From: Cornus controversa
Lineage: Eukaryota; Streptophyta; Magnoliopsida; Cornales; Cornaceae
DNA length: 64,000 nt
Direction: 5' to 3'
Assembly: GCA_026545225.1 (NCBI GenBank)
Contig: CM048845.1
Coordinates: forward strand, 90,708,533 to 90,772,532
The translations under genes were made by a program, and so were the position numbers. This document shows, one piece after another, positions 1-11,614 of the stretch; the first letter of the stretch is position 1; every line of letters begins with the position of its first letter. A model generated the notes under the pieces. It was not told the DNA's origin, did not search any database, and saw nothing but the letters and a program-made list of their open reading frames with translations.

Positions 1-250
1 TGTTGAAAAGTAAAATGATTTTAAGGAAGAACTTCAGTAGCAAGAACTGAAGAAATTTATGTTCCCATCTTTGCTTGACAACATTAGAAAATTGCAAAAA
101 ATACTGCTGTTAGTTGGTATGTGCATATATATATATATCTATATCAATAATTTCAAATTTTGGAGCAAATTGTCCCCTATTGCATATAACGATGTTAGAA
201 TTAAAAATTCAAAAGTACCCTTGTTATTTCACTTTTTAGCTTTTTTTAAA

Positions 251-893
251 GGGTAAAATACAAAAAAAACACCCTCACTATATACCAAATGTGCAAAAAA
301 AACTCATGCAGTGCAAAAAATCCCTCACTATTTACAAAATGTGCAAATAAGGACATTTTGTCAATTTAAAAACTAAAATGTCTAAAACACCCTTACACTC
401 TAGTGCCATGTTTAAATGTCCAAAAAGGACTTATCCGAATATTAATTTCTTATTTATTTAAAAAAATATGCGAATACTCCTTTATTTTCATTTGTTGAGC
501 TCATATGAAATAATAAAATAATTAAATTATATTTTTAGTTAATAAGAAAATATTGCATCCAAACATGGCACAAGGGTTTTGAAGGCTGTGAGGGGCATTT
601 TGGTCATTTAAAAAGAAAATTTTGACAAAATGGAGTGTTTGCACAAATTGTAAAAATGAAAGGGAATTTTTTGCACATTTTGTATTTAGTGGGGGTGTTT
701 TTTGCATTTTACCTTTTTTTTAAATAAAATTTTTTTATAAAGAAAAAGTACTTTAATAATTTCATTGTTCAATTTTTCCTAAATTGAAGATTTGTCCTTA
801 TTTGCACAAATTGAAAAATGTAAGGAGTTTTGTGCACAATAGAGAGATATTTGCACATTTTTCATATAACGGGCAATTTTTTACATTTTACCC
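251..893. repeat. Non-autonomous inverted-repeat (MITE-like) element
   Basis: The segment starts GGGTAAAAT and ends ATTTTACCC. The similarity continues inward through A-rich words such as GTGCAAATAAGGAC, which occurs near 343 and, inverted, near 795. A second inverted copy of the same end lies at about 640-712 (ATTTTACC then poly-T), so the element looks like one short unit extended by, or nested with, another. It has no coding capacity. I could not find a convincing target duplication, so the exact outer ends are uncertain. Fold-back elements of this look are common near plant genes; the superfamily is not clear. Confidence 0.55.
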
Positions 894-1093
894 TTCAACA
901 TAATAAAAAATCACAATAACCAACATCAACTAATAAAATTTTACAAACATTACATGCTTATCCTCGCTACACATTCACTCATGCTAAAAATAATAACTAA
1001 AATAACAAAAATTATAATACTAAATGTCTATAGACTATTAGGTGGCTTCTCGATATGCCAACTCCATTTGTATATGCAAATTGTCATCCCTAA

Positions 1094-1461
1094 TGTTACG
1101 TTTGGTACGCAACAATGGAATGGAATGAGCATTCCATTAAAATGAGAATTGAATGAGAGTGAGAATGGAATGGAATGATCATTCTCATTCTATTATTTGA
1201 TTTCAAACATGAAACGATGGAGGAATGGAATGGTGATTACATTATTTTTGGTAACCAATTTTTTTTTTTTAATGTTTATTGGGAATGGAATGACCATTCC
1301 ATAGGTTGAGTAGTGGAATGAATTTTCATTCTTTTTCATTCCAAAGGAATGATACGGAATGATCATTCTTACTTTTATTTTTTTACCAAATAAAGGAATG
1401 GATCAAAAAAATGTAATATTGGCATTCCATTCTATTCCATTATTGCGTACCAAACGTAGCA
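1094..1461. mobile_element. PIF/Harbinger-like (Tourist-type) MITE
   Basis: The terminal inverted repeats are TGTTACGTTTGGTACGCAA on the left and, read inverted, TGCTACGTTTGGTACGCAA on the right, differing at one position. The element is flanked by TAA on both sides (1091-1093 and 1462-1464), matching the 3-bp TWA duplication of PIF/Harbinger elements. The interior is built from many copies of GGAATGGAATGA and its complement, so the whole 368 bp can fold back on itself. There is no open frame, so it would depend on a transposase elsewhere. Confidence 0.8.
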
Positions 1462-1464
1462 TAA

Positions 1465-1906
1465 GGGTTTGTTTGGATTGATGAAATTGAAAAAAGAAAA
1501 GAAAAGAAATAGAAGAATATTATTTTTTGTATTTGGATTATCATTAGTAAGAGAAAAGAAATGATTATGAGTGATTTGGAAGGATAACTTATTCCTCCAA
1601 ATGTCTCATATGCTATTCTCTCAAAAGTGAGAAAGATTGGAGTTAAATGATAAGAATAACCTCAACATTTTAAGGAACAAAATTTAAAAGACATTTAAGT
1701 ATATCTTGTAATATAAATACAAAAGGGTATAATAGTAAATTGATTAAAATAATTTTTTTTCTTTTCTCTTCTTTACCTTTTTCAAACAAAAATGTAATCA
1801 TTTCATTTCTTTTTTTTTCATAATTTATTCAAATATAAATACATGTTATTTTTTTTTTCCATATATAATGGTATAAATATATATATATATATTTTTTCTC
1901 TCTTGG
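1465..1906. other. AT-rich non-coding stretch
   Basis: A/T-rich sequence with poly-A and poly-T tracts, a GAAAAGAAAAG purine tract near 1495 and a short TA microsatellite near 1876-1891. I see no gene, exon or clear element termini. It lies between the PIF-like MITE and the duplicated pyrimidine-rich leader region. Confidence 0.6.
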
Positions 1907-2210
1907 TTATCTAAACAAATTTAAATCTAATTTAAACGGGTGTCAAAATAAAACCCGTCTAATGATTTCTCCTCTCTCTCGTCTCCGTCTTTCGTGCTAC
2001 TGCTTCCCAAAACCTCTCTCTCTCTCTCCCTCTCTCTCTCTTCTTTTCTCTTTTATTTATCCAAACAAATCTAAATCTAAATCTAAATCTAATTTAAACG
2101 GGTCCCAAAATAAAACCCATCTAATGATTTCTTCTCTCTCTCGTCTCCGTCTTCGTGCTATTGCTTCCCAAAACCCCTCTCTCTCTTCTCCAACACCTCA
2201 TCTCTGTCTC
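1907..2210 (+). repeat. Tandem duplication of about 150 bp
   Basis: The block starting TTATCTAAACAAAT at 1907 is repeated from 2057. Both copies share TTTAAACGGG, AAAATAAAACCC, TAATGATTTCT, CGTCTCCGTCTT, GCTTCCCAAAACC and a CTCTCT tract. The second copy contains about 12 extra bases from expansion of AAATCT. The copies differ at scattered sites, so the duplication is not recent. It lies just upstream of the putative promoter of the repeat-protein gene. Confidence 0.8.
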
Positions 2211-2448
2211 CGACGCCTTTGCCAGCCTCCAATAAGACCTCCACCTTCACCCACAACGATGGCCGCACCAATCTCAAGTTATTCCTCCACAATTGGCTCT
2301 CCAATCTCGTCGATTTGGCTCGCAATCTCAGTTACTGTGAACTCCCGCTTAATCTGTTCCCAGAGAAGACCCAATCCTGTCCCAAACGATCCGCTAAAAT
2401 TGATTTGGCGTTCAATTACTCAAGGGCTTGTAACGACTAACGACTTGA

Positions 2449-2460
2449 CGGTTATATAGC
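2449..2460 (+). promoter_or_regulatory. Possible TATA box of the repeat-protein gene
   Basis: GGTTATATAGC at about 2449-2459 is a TATA-like word. It is followed some 30-50 bp downstream by a pyrimidine-rich leader (CTCTTCC, CTCTCTCTC tracts to about 2610) of the kind common in plant 5' untranslated regions. This is inferred from position and composition only. Confidence 0.22.
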
Positions 2461-2484
2461 TGACGTGGATACCAACTGTGCGAG

Positions 2485-3041
2485 AAATTCCTCATACACA
2501 CTTACCAGTTCAGTTAGAAAGCTCAACTCTTCCCTCCGCAATTGCAAGCTCCCCTCTTTCTCTCTCTCAAAAAATTCTCTCTCTGCACCCTCTCTCTCTC
2601 TATCTCTAACTTTTAATGTACAGATACTTGACTATTCAGTTTATCTGATTTTTCTGGAAGAGAGAATCAAATCAGAAGGCAAAGATTTTGAGGGTAACCC
2701 TGCTCTTCTTTTCTTTTTGTTTTGGAATTTACTTCACAGAGACTGTAGGTCCCTTTATCTTTTCCTTTGCTGCTAGGGAATGGTTAGGTCTTGATGTTTA
2801 AGCTCCTAGGAAGACTTAAACATTGAGATTTTGAGTTAAAATGTTAAACGCTTTAGTGGCCCATCAATTTGGAATCATGCAGATTCTCAGAAACACTCTT
2901 CTTGAATGTTTTCAATGTATACCCTTGGGTCATGTTTTTAAGTTTCTGATGGTTTTTGTTCTGTACTATAGATTTGGTGTACATTTTCCTGAAGTGCGAT
3001 TGTTCTCTCTCAGTGTCACTAATTCATCTTGTCTTCAGCAG
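2485..3041 (+). other. Putative 5' exon region of the repeat-protein gene
   Basis: After the pyrimidine-rich leader there are splice-like signals: a donor-like GAGGGTAACC near 2693, acceptor-like TACTATAG near 2964 and TTCACAG near 2737, and a strong donor context TTCAGCAG/GTATTC at 3041/3042. An open frame from 2841 reaches this donor at a codon boundary, and the exon-like sequence at 6498 begins with an ATG, so the upstream exon could be either untranslated or coding. The last roughly 70 bp before the donor recur at 14890-14970, an argument that this is a real exon border. No transcript evidence is available. Confidence 0.3.
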
Positions 3042-3104
3042 GTATTCATCTTAAAACTAAACATATTTCTTCGGATTTCTTCTTTAATTTTTTTGTTCAT
3101 GATA

Positions 3105-5248
3105 TCAATGGAGTTCTAATATTGAATTAAGTAGTTGATAGTTTATGATTTGATTTGAAGATGCTTGGCATGATTTAAGACTATAGATATTTATTTCTTT
3201 TTTTAAAGTCAAACAAAATAAAAAACTGAGAAATCTTAAAAAAGAACTACAAAATGATTCATTTTTCTTGATGAGGACTTGGTAAAACTTAGAATTTAGC
3301 ATATCATATTATTTTTGTTAAGTTAATTAAGTTTTTAAGCTTAAATACACTAAATATATGAAAACTTGAAAAACATGAAAAGCTGAAGGACAGTAAGCAT
3401 TGAATAAATGGTCAATTGGTCAAACAAGTAGAGAGAAATTTGGATGAATTCTGGAATGCCTCGATCGAGACTTTGATCGATTTAAGCATATTTAGTAGGT
3501 AAATACTTAGAGGGAGAATTAGAGTTGTTGACCAAAATGCCTCGATCTATATCTTGATCAGTTGACAGATCTCTATAATAGCTCGATCGATTGACAACAT
3601 CCCAGAGAGCCTTGATTCGAAAGCTTGATCAATTAAATCGGTGTCAGGTTTGAAATTCAAATATGACACAACTGTTAACTTGCAACAATATCCCTTAATG
3701 TCTCTCATAATTGGAAGAGGAATAGGTGCGAGACCTTCTCTACTCATACCTTCACTTCACACAACTGGATTTGATCTGTTGGACTAGGTCTGATGGTTTT
3801 TCCCTTTGAGGTTTCCATGTAAAATCTGTGTTCATGTGTGAATTGAATGGTTTTATTTTCATGCTCTTGATTATATCATGTGCACGATGAACATATTGTT
3901 AATTATGCTCATTAGTTAGTTAATTTTTATATTATCGTTGTAGTTTATTTTAATTTATAAGTTAGTTAAGTTTTTCTAGAATAGCTCTTTAAGTCCTATT
4001 CAACCCTCCTCTAGGTCTAGATCAGGCCATGCGCTTGCTCTACATCAAACTCTAGGGTTCTAGTCCCTCAGGGTACAACTACGATATATTGATTTCAACA
4101 ACAATCTGTACAACCACATTTAAATACCAATCAAACTTCCTCTTCAGATTCATATTTTGATTTCAATCGTCAATCGTCAATGGAGTTCTAATATTGAATT
4201 AAGTAGTTGATATTTTATGATTTGATTTGAAGATGCTTGGCATGATTTAAGACTATAGATATTTATTTCTTTTTTTAAAGTCAAACAAAATAAAAAACTG
4301 AGAAATCTTAAAAAAGAACTACAAAATGATTCATTTTTCTTGATGAGGACTTGGTAAAACTTAGAATTTAGCATATCATATTATTTTTGTTAAGTTAATT
4401 AAGTTTTTAAGCTTAAATACACTAAATATATGAAAACTTGAAAAACATGAAAAGCTGAAGGACAGTAAGCATTGAATAAATGGTCAATTGGTCAAACAAG
4501 TAGAGAGAAATTTGGATGAATTCTGGAATGCCTCGATCGAGACTTTGATCGATTTAAGCATATTTAGTAGGTAAATACTTAGAGGGAGAATTAGAGTTGT
4601 TGACCAAAATGCCTCGATCTATATCTTGATCAGTTGACAGATCTCTATAATAGCTCGATCGATTGACAACATCCCAGAGAGCCTTGATTCGAAAGCTTGA
4701 TCAATTAAATCGGTGTCAGGTTTGAAATTCAAATATGACACAACTGTTAACTTGCAACAATATCCCTTAATGTCTCTCATAATTGGAAGAGGAATAGGTG
4801 CGAGACCTTCTCTACTCATACCTTCACTTCACACAACTGGATTTGATCTGTTGGACTAGGTCTGATGGTTTTTCCCTTTGAGGTTTCCATGTAAAATCTG
4901 TGTTCATGTGTGAATTGAATGGTTTTATTTTCATGCTCTTGATTATATCATGTGCACGATGAACATATTGTTAATTATGCTCATTAGTTAGTTAATTTTT
5001 ATATTATCGTTGTAGTTTATTTTAATTTATAAGTTAGTTAAGTTTTTCTAGAATAGCTCTTTAAGTCCTATTCAACCCTCCTCTAGGTCTAGATCAGGCC
5101 ATGCGCTTGCTCTACATCAAACTCTAGGGTTCTAGTCCCTCAGGGTACAACTACTATATATTGATTTCAACAACAATCTGTACAACCACATTTAAATACC
5201 AATCAAACTTCCTCTTCAGATTCATATTTTGATTTCAATCGTCAATGC
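3105..5248 (+). repeat. Large tandem direct duplication, 1,072-bp unit
   Basis: Positions 3105-4176 are repeated at 4177-5248 with a constant offset of 1,072 bp. I saw only a couple of differences, for example GATAGTTTATG against GATATTTTATG near 3140/4212 and CTACGATATA against CTACTATATA near 4080/5152. The short word TCGTCAA is iterated at the junction. The unit carries a cluster of CGATCGA-type words (3459-3640 and 4531-4712). The phrase AACCCTCCTCTAGGTC resembles sequences near some copia-type LTRs, but there are no TG...CA ends or flanking duplication. No protein is encoded. The near identity implies a recent duplication inside the putative intron 3042-6497. Confidence 0.92.
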
Positions 5249-6491
5249 AAATTTACCAGAAAGCTACTCTTTGAGATCAGAGGCTAAAAATCCCAAACCT
5301 TCCCTTCGTAGGCCCACGCGTATCCTTTCATGTCATTAAATAATATGCAAGAGCATCATTCTAACCTCCCAAAAGAATATCTCCAAACCTCTGGAGTGGC
5401 TCAGACAAGGAAAGCTAAAAGCCAAAAGCCGACTCGTCTTCCTATAGTCTTAACTCTTAATAAAGGGGTTCATAATTGAAAAAAATTCCGCATTTTCTGT
5501 TCTGTCATGTCGCTTGGTTACTTTATCAACCAAACAGAATTATACAATCTAGGATTAGGGTTAAACACACAGACAGACACACACACCGACACACATATAT
5601 ATTGGGCTAGTACACGTAATTTTTTTTTATTGATTTTGAGATAGGAGGCCATTATAGTAAAGGTGGGGGGTTGAAGTTGAGCAGTGGCAAATCTGTCCTC
5701 CTTTTCATTGATGATCGCCCTCCATTCGCATTTTGCCTCTGGTGTCCTTTGACTGTGAATCAAACTGTGAAGCCCCCAGAAAGCCTTATATCACTTTGAT
5801 TTCAGCTTTACAGTGGTGTAACAAACCCGCTGGTGTTAATTTACATGCTTTTAGTGTGCCATGCAGGTGACCTCATGATATACACTAGGCTCCAACTCTT
5901 TGACATTGCAGAGTTTGATTGGATATCTTCTTTCTTTTTCCCACTCCACAATAATTAAATAAATGTTCACATAATTAAGGAGATTATTTAAAGGAACTGG
6001 TATTTAAATAGTGCTATTTACATAAAACCATATAGTTTTTTAGATTACAATATTGAATTTTTGCATGTTTTAGGGACTATTTGACAACATAATTAGTATT
6101 AAAATTGAAAATATCCCATGAAACTTTAAGCTAGCATGTTTTATGTTATACAAGAGACAGATTTGCTCTAACCCAAATCGTGTTACACAATGCATGCCAT
6201 TATGACTTGTAGGATAGTATAGTCGTATAATCCCTTTTGTAAACCATTTGTTCTAATTTGTACTTTTATTTCTTTTCTTTTTCCATTTGAAACCATTGAA
6301 TCAGCTAGCTTATTCCCCATATATATATATATATATATAAGTTGAGAAGAAAGAAAAAAAGAAAGAATGATCATAAATTCCCAGATGCTTTTTCTTTAAA
6401 AAATTGGTACAGATGGTAGCTGTTGGGAACATCTTTTTGACCCTTATCTCAGTAGGCTGGCTCTAACTTTGTTTAAATTATTTTTAATGTC
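5249..6491 (+). other. Non-coding stretch, probable 3' part of a long intron
   Basis: AT-rich sequence with a CA/AG-rich patch near 5560-5600 and a TA microsatellite near 6319-6340, ending in a pyrimidine-leaning run and ATGCAG just before 6498. I saw no open frame with convincing coding character and no transposon ends. It probably belongs to the intron between the donor at 3042 and the exon at 6498. Confidence 0.45.
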
Positions 6492-7619
6492 ATGCAGATG
6501 GCAAGTACTTTCAGACGAGAAGTACAAGTGGTACTTCTACGTTTCATTCGAAAAGCCAATAAGGTAGAGGTTGGATTGTCAGATTCAGTAGCACCAGGTG
6601 AGGCTATTGTCATTGTGGATCGCCATGAAGTTCCGAAGCTTCTAAAACAGATGGCAGCTGAAGAGGAGAAGCAAGAGGGAAGAGAACAGGCTGAAGCAGA
6701 TTTGAAGAAGCAGATGTGGACTGAATCGGCTTGGAACAAAATGACCAATACAGCTTCAGCCATTAATGCAATATTACCTGGTTGGAACGAAATGGCCAAT
6801 ACAGCTTTAGTCATTAATGCCTTAGAGCTGGGTGGTTTAGTCACAAGGACAATAAGGCAGGCATCGACTGAGGGAGGAACAGCCTCTCTTAGAGAGCTGA
6901 AAAAGAATTGGTCCTTCTTAGAGGAGAATGATGAGCTGGAAGCAGTAATGCGCGAGCTCATGTCTGCAAAAACTGTGCTCCAGAAAGTGGAGCTGGAGAT
7001 GGGGACCGGTTTGAAGGGGGGGGCGGCGAGAGAAAGAGACGAAGAGGGAAAGGAACCCCAGAAAGTGCAGGCAAAGGATGATGAAAATAATGGTGATTCA
7101 TACACCAGGGGCCCTGAGGGAGGAGTAAATAACACCAGTCCAAGGGGGGCGGCAAGAGAAAGAGGGGGGGAGAGAGAGAAGCCAACTTATGAAAAAAAGG
7201 ACAAGACTTCAGAAGAAGAAGGAGAGAAACCCCAGAAAGCACAGACACAGGATGATCAAAAGAATGGTGATTCAGACAACAGGGGCCCCGAGGGAGGAGT
7301 AAATAACACCAGTCTGAGGGTGGCAGCAAGAGAACGAGAGGGAGAGAGAGAGAAGCCAACTTACGAAAAAAAGGTCAAGACTGCAGAAGAAGAGGGAGAG
7401 ACACCCCAGAAAGTGCAGACAAAGGATGATGAGAAGAATGCTGAGTCAGACAACAGGGGCCCCGAGGGAGTAAATAACCCCAGTTCGAGGGGGGCAGTAA
7501 GAGAGAGAGAGGAAGAGAGAGAGAAGCCAACTTCTGAAAAAAAGGATGAGAACGAGGATGAAGAAGATGAAAAGCGTGGAGGACTCTGGGAGTTATTAAG
7601 CGATCTATTTGGGTTTTGA
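6492..7619 (+). CDS. Repeat-containing charged protein of unknown function
   Basis: An uninterrupted 375-codon frame and the only good candidate host gene here. ATG codons occur at 6492 and 6498. Because TCATGCAG/ATGGCAAG is a good intron acceptor, translation more likely starts, or the exon begins, at 6498. Residues 1-60 contain a hydrophobic/basic N-terminus (VQVVLLRFIRKANK). Residues about 75-115 contain an internal duplication (AWNKMTNTASAIN and GWNEMANTALVIN). Residues about 175-345 are three to four tandem repeats of 42, 58 and 57 residues with the core EREKPTYEKKDK...EEEGEKPQKVQTKDDEKNGDSDNRGPEGGVNN. The protein ends KRGGLWELLSDLFGF. Repeat lengths are all multiples of three and the frame stays open, which argues for selection on coding. 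There is no signal peptide or obvious membrane helix, and the tail looks disordered. I do not recognise the family. Confidence 0.6.
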   Translation: MQMASTFRREVQVVLLRFIRKANKVEVGLSDSVAPGEAIVIVDRHEVPKLLKQMAAEEEKQEGREQAEADLKKQMWTESAWNKMTNTASAINAILPGWNEMANTALVINALELGGLVTRTIRQASTEGGTASLRELKKNWSFLEENDELEAVMRELMSAKTVLQKVELEMGTGLKGGAARERDEEGKEPQKVQAKDDENNGDSYTRGPEGGVNNTSPRGAARERGGEREKPTYEKKDKTSEEEGEKPQKAQTQDDQKNGDSDNRGPEGGVNNTSLRVAAREREGEREKPTYEKKVKTAEEEGETPQKVQTKDDEKNAESDNRGPEGVNNPSSRGAVREREEEREKPTSEKKDENEDEEDEKRGGLWELLSDLFGF

Positions 7620-8091
7620 GTCCATATTTTCTTGTTAGCTGTATTTTGAAGATTCGTACTTGACTTTTGATGTTATTTGTCGTAGCTTGCTACTACTATT
7701 ACTGGTTGATTACCTACAGATAAGATGACTGATGGACTTTTAGTACATTTTCATTTTGTCTTTTATTTTTTTATTATATTTGTGCTTGATTGAATTGCAA
7801 AATTATGTTTTGCTTGTTTTAATTACTTTAGTTGAGGCGATTATATGTTTTTAACTTAGATATAATGCTTGGTTATAGTGCTGCTCGTATGTTTGCACCT
7901 CGTATCTAGCGAAAGCTTGATTAAACATTAAAGGATTATTGAAGTTGAGTCGTTATATTTTGATTCAATGTATTGTAGTAAGTTTTATAAGTTTTCTCAT
8001 GGAGTTGCCAAAAGGGAGAATGCTAGGTCAATAGGACTAAGTTTTCATACTTTGTCACGCAAGCTTAAGTTCAATTGTATAGCTGTACATC

Positions 8092-8135
<44 letters not shown>

Positions 8136-8253
8136 TACTTGATTCAATGTCTTGAATTCTGACTAATAGTCTCTAGTTCTTTACTGGGTCAAATTCTCTC
8201 TCTGGTACTATAGTTAAACCCTAATGTAATTGGATGGCTCAAGAATTCGAGTT
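7620..8253 (+). other. 3' flank of the repeat-protein gene, with a TA microsatellite
   Basis: T-rich sequence downstream of the stop codon, consistent with a plant 3' untranslated region; no single polyadenylation signal stands out. A TA microsatellite runs from about 8096 to 8134. The last bases before the hAT insertion (TTCGAGTT, 8246-8253) are the target duplication. Confidence 0.45.
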
Positions 8254-8459
8254 TAGGGATGGCAACGGGCGGGGCGGGTTTTGACGTCATCGTAACCGTT
8301 TAACTTTTTTCGTCTCGCAATTATTTACAAAATCATCTCTAAACTCCATCTCCGAAACTGTTTAACTTTCCTCACCCCTTCCCCACCCGTTTATACTTTT
8401 TTTTTAATGCAATTTTTTTTTATTACATTCCTATTCCACAATACCATGACTCATAGCAT

Positions 8460-8940
8460 ACTTGGCCGCTAACCAAGAAAAATAAATTATCCTAACTAAT
8501 AACTTTACAAATAATAATTAGTAAACAAACCAACATATCAAAATAGTATATTGCCACACTACTAAACAAACCAACTATAAAATAAAGAAGAACGTTAAAC
8601 AATTTAAAAAATTATCCGTCCCCCTAATAATAAATACTTAGATACATATACACAAAACACACACATTTAGGTACATACAACACAATGTCTAATATTGAGT
8701 CATCCATAACCGATATAGTGATATTCACATCGAAGTTTCTCAGGGCTATCTCACATAAAAAAAAATTGAACTTCCTATTAAACAAACCAACTAAACAAAG
8801 TTACACTTCTGTCTTCCAAATCAAAGGCAAAACAAATTATCTTAACTAACAACTAAATAAATAATAGTTAGTAAACAAACCAACATACCAAAATAGTATA
8901 CTGCCATACTACTAAACAAACCAACTAAACAAACAATACT
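8460..8940. repeat. Internal direct repeat in the hAT 3' subterminal region
   Basis: A block containing AGTAAACAAACCAACATA, AAAATAGTATA, TGCCA and ACTACTAAACAAACC at about 8520-8575 recurs at about 8872-8927, an offset near 352 bp. Further CAAACCAAC words continue to 9055. The region lies between the left end of the hAT element and the end of its transposase gene and has no coding potential. Such repeats often serve as subterminal transposase sites in hAT elements; that role is inferred. Confidence 0.55.
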
Positions 8941-9505
8941 TAGTAATATTTCTTTCTCCCAAATCAAAGGACTAACCAAGCAAAATAAATTATCCGAACA
9001 TACCAAATTACAGTCTTCCAAGTTCCAACATACCAAATTAAACAAACCAAATTACATTATTCCAAATCAAAGTATGAAAGTCTTAATTAAAAAGCTTCAA
9101 CATCAAATTTCATAAAAGTCGCTCTCAAGTCTCTTCAAATGCTTTCCACAAGCATTCCAGGAGTTATAGAGCTGAAAAGAAAATAATATAAAGGTTAGAA
9201 CAAATTAGTAGGCTTGTTTCACATGCATAATTATTCACGGCGCAAACTGAAAGTTAACTTTCTCCATAACTCTTAATCATGTTATATTATACAGTGTAGA
9301 TAGTGAAAATAAAAAATTAATAATAACAAATAATACCTTATTGAGAGCAAATCTCGGAAACACAATCATCATCCTTGTCGTTATATATATGTTGATTTTG
9401 GATGGATCAAAGATGAGAGGAGATCCTAAAAAAAAACACACTTTTTAGTTAACTATAACATTCTAATTCATTAAAAAAATTTAATAATCAATTACCATTA
9501 TCTTC

Positions 9506-11614
9506 TTAAGACATTAACCAACTTTGAGCACACATCAAAGCTTCTAAATTAGATGGATGAAGTCTACTACGATGTGGACTAATCACTCTACCACCAGTGC
9601 TAAAAGCAAACTCTGATGCAACGGTAGACACAAGAATAACTAAAACATCCCGAGCAATCTTTTGCAAAAATAGGAAACTTAACTCCATTCAACTTCCACC
9701 AAGCCAATACATCAAAATTATCAGTTATAGGCAGCACACTTTCTTCTAAGTAAAAGTCAAACTCAGTCCTTGTATGCACACTAGTCGCACTCGACTTGAC
9801 ATACTTATAATACTTATCGATACTAGTATTCTCCGAATTAGTAGCTCCACTTGAAGAAGGAAACTTAGAAGAAAAAATACCAACATTAGTAGTTCCATTT
9901 GACATTGTCTTGCTTTGGTACTCACAAACCAAGTCATAAACACTTTGGCGAGCTTTTTGAATTTTAATAAGATCTTCATCTCCATAAATTTCTTAATAAT
10001 GAAATTCCACTAGCTTCATTTTATATCGTGGATCTAAAACCCCAGCCACTGCCATTAGCACATGACAAACATCCCAATATTTTAAAATTTTCTCCATCAT
10101 TTTTTATGCCATTACTCTAATGATCTCACTTGGACTTTGAAGCAATGTAGACAATACCTCTTTAATCTCACAAACTTTATGGAAATAACAATTGGCAGTA
10201 GGATAATTAGTATCAGAAAACAATTATGTGATAATGTAAAACAATTCCAAAATTTCACAAACTTCTTTCCCCCTTTCCTAATTTTGATCAATTGGCAATC
10301 TAGTGTAAAGTCTCTCACGTTGTTTTAATTGTGGGAACATAGCTTTAAAATGCAAAGCAACTTGAAGCATGAGATATGTTGAGTTCTAGCGGGTTTTACA
10401 ATCAAGAGCTAACTTTCTAGTGCACGGGATCTTTAATTGGCGGGCAGCTTCTTCAAGTTTTTCAATTCTACCTGCGGTTACTGTCCAAAAATAAACACTA
10501 TCATATATTCTTTCAATCCCATCCCCAATTACTTCTAACTCATCCTTCACAACCAAGTTTAAGATGTGTGCACAACATCTAATGTAAAAAACTCTCCCCT
10601 CAAGTATAAGTGAATTACAATTAAGGTTGTCTAAAAGACTACCTATGATGACATCATTTGTGGATAAATTTCTATCAATATTCCAACCCAAAAATCTATC
10701 CATGAGAACATCAGAAAGAACTTCCTTGTTATGTGGAGCGAGCACATACATAAACCTAAAATGCATTAAATTGAAAAAAAATGCACAATTAAGGAAAATA
10801 CAACAAGTGAAATAAATAAGTGCCTAATAACTAGAAAGAAAGATATAGAAGAAGAAACTAATATTACCTCAAATTTTTTTGTCGCAACTCCCATGAGTCA
10901 TCGATGAAGTGAGCTGTTATTGCCATCAAATCATTCTTTGTGTGATTACAAGTCCACATATCGGAAGTGATGGAAATTCTACTATCAAGATTGTCCAACA
11001 ACCAACTTGTTTTAGCCTTCTCACATTCATAAACCTTTATGATGTCACTCTTCATTGTGTTTCGAGAAACCACTTAAAAAGAGGTTGAAGCAAATTACAA
11101 AATCTCCGAAAGCGGGCATGGTCAATGATGGAGAGTGGATACTCATATACTATGATCATGGAGGCAAGCTCATCTCGTGCGGCTTCTTGATCAAACACAA
11201 AATTAGGATATTTCACTTGTCTATCATTCTTTCTCATATTGGCTTGCAAAAGTTGTTGTTTTATATCCTTGTTTTTTCGTTTCTGACACCTTTCTAAATG
11301 GTCACGCAAGCTACTTGTTCCATTCCTACTAGGTGCTTTCAACTTTGAAGTACAATGGTTGCAGATACCATAATCCATCCCATATATGGTTACCTTCTTA
11401 AATGATTCCAAACAATTGATGATAATTTTCTTTTTTTGGACGAATTTGTTGAATCATGAACCAATTCATCAACTGAATCAATAGCTGAATTGGCAGTTAT
11501 ATTGGGAGTTGTAATGGGAGAATTGGGAGCAGAAATAGGAGCAAAATTGGTTGGGGATGAACTATCATTTGTTGACAAATCTACCAATTTACTGTGAATA
11601 TGTTCCTGTGACAT
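9506..11614 (-). pseudogene. hAT transposase, broken
   Basis: The parts lie in order on the minus strand. An N-terminal Ser/Thr/Asn-rich piece begins with an ATG at 11614. A BED-type zinc finger follows at about 11411-11250 (CNHCTSKLKAPS, then HLERC). Next come a catalytic-region piece with ITSDMWTCNH (11073-10864), a piece with RCCAHILNLVVKDEL (10766-10386), fragments through 9985-9600, and the C-terminal hAT dimerisation block with VSTVASEFAFSTGGRV (9688-9506). The family cuts and pastes DNA with a DDE-type catalytic centre in an RNase H fold. A TAG stop at 10386-10388 replaces the Trp expected after CKTR, and at least three frame changes occur further on. The product cannot be active as read. 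Confidence 0.85.

Noticed and set aside
1962-2459. A 165-codon plus-strand reading over the duplicated CT-rich leader
   Set aside because: Composition is dominated by CTCTCT tracts and the ~150-bp tandem duplication; it looks like promoter or leader sequence.
3105-5248. Tandem 1,072-bp units considered as two LTRs of one element
   Set aside because: There are no TG...CA ends, no flanking target duplication and no internal region between the copies.
6473-7359. Antisense readings opposite the repeat-protein gene (6473-7135 and 6958-7359)
   Set aside because: They are the complement of an in-frame repetitive coding sequence; Ser/Leu/Pro richness reflects the Lys/Glu-rich sense frame.
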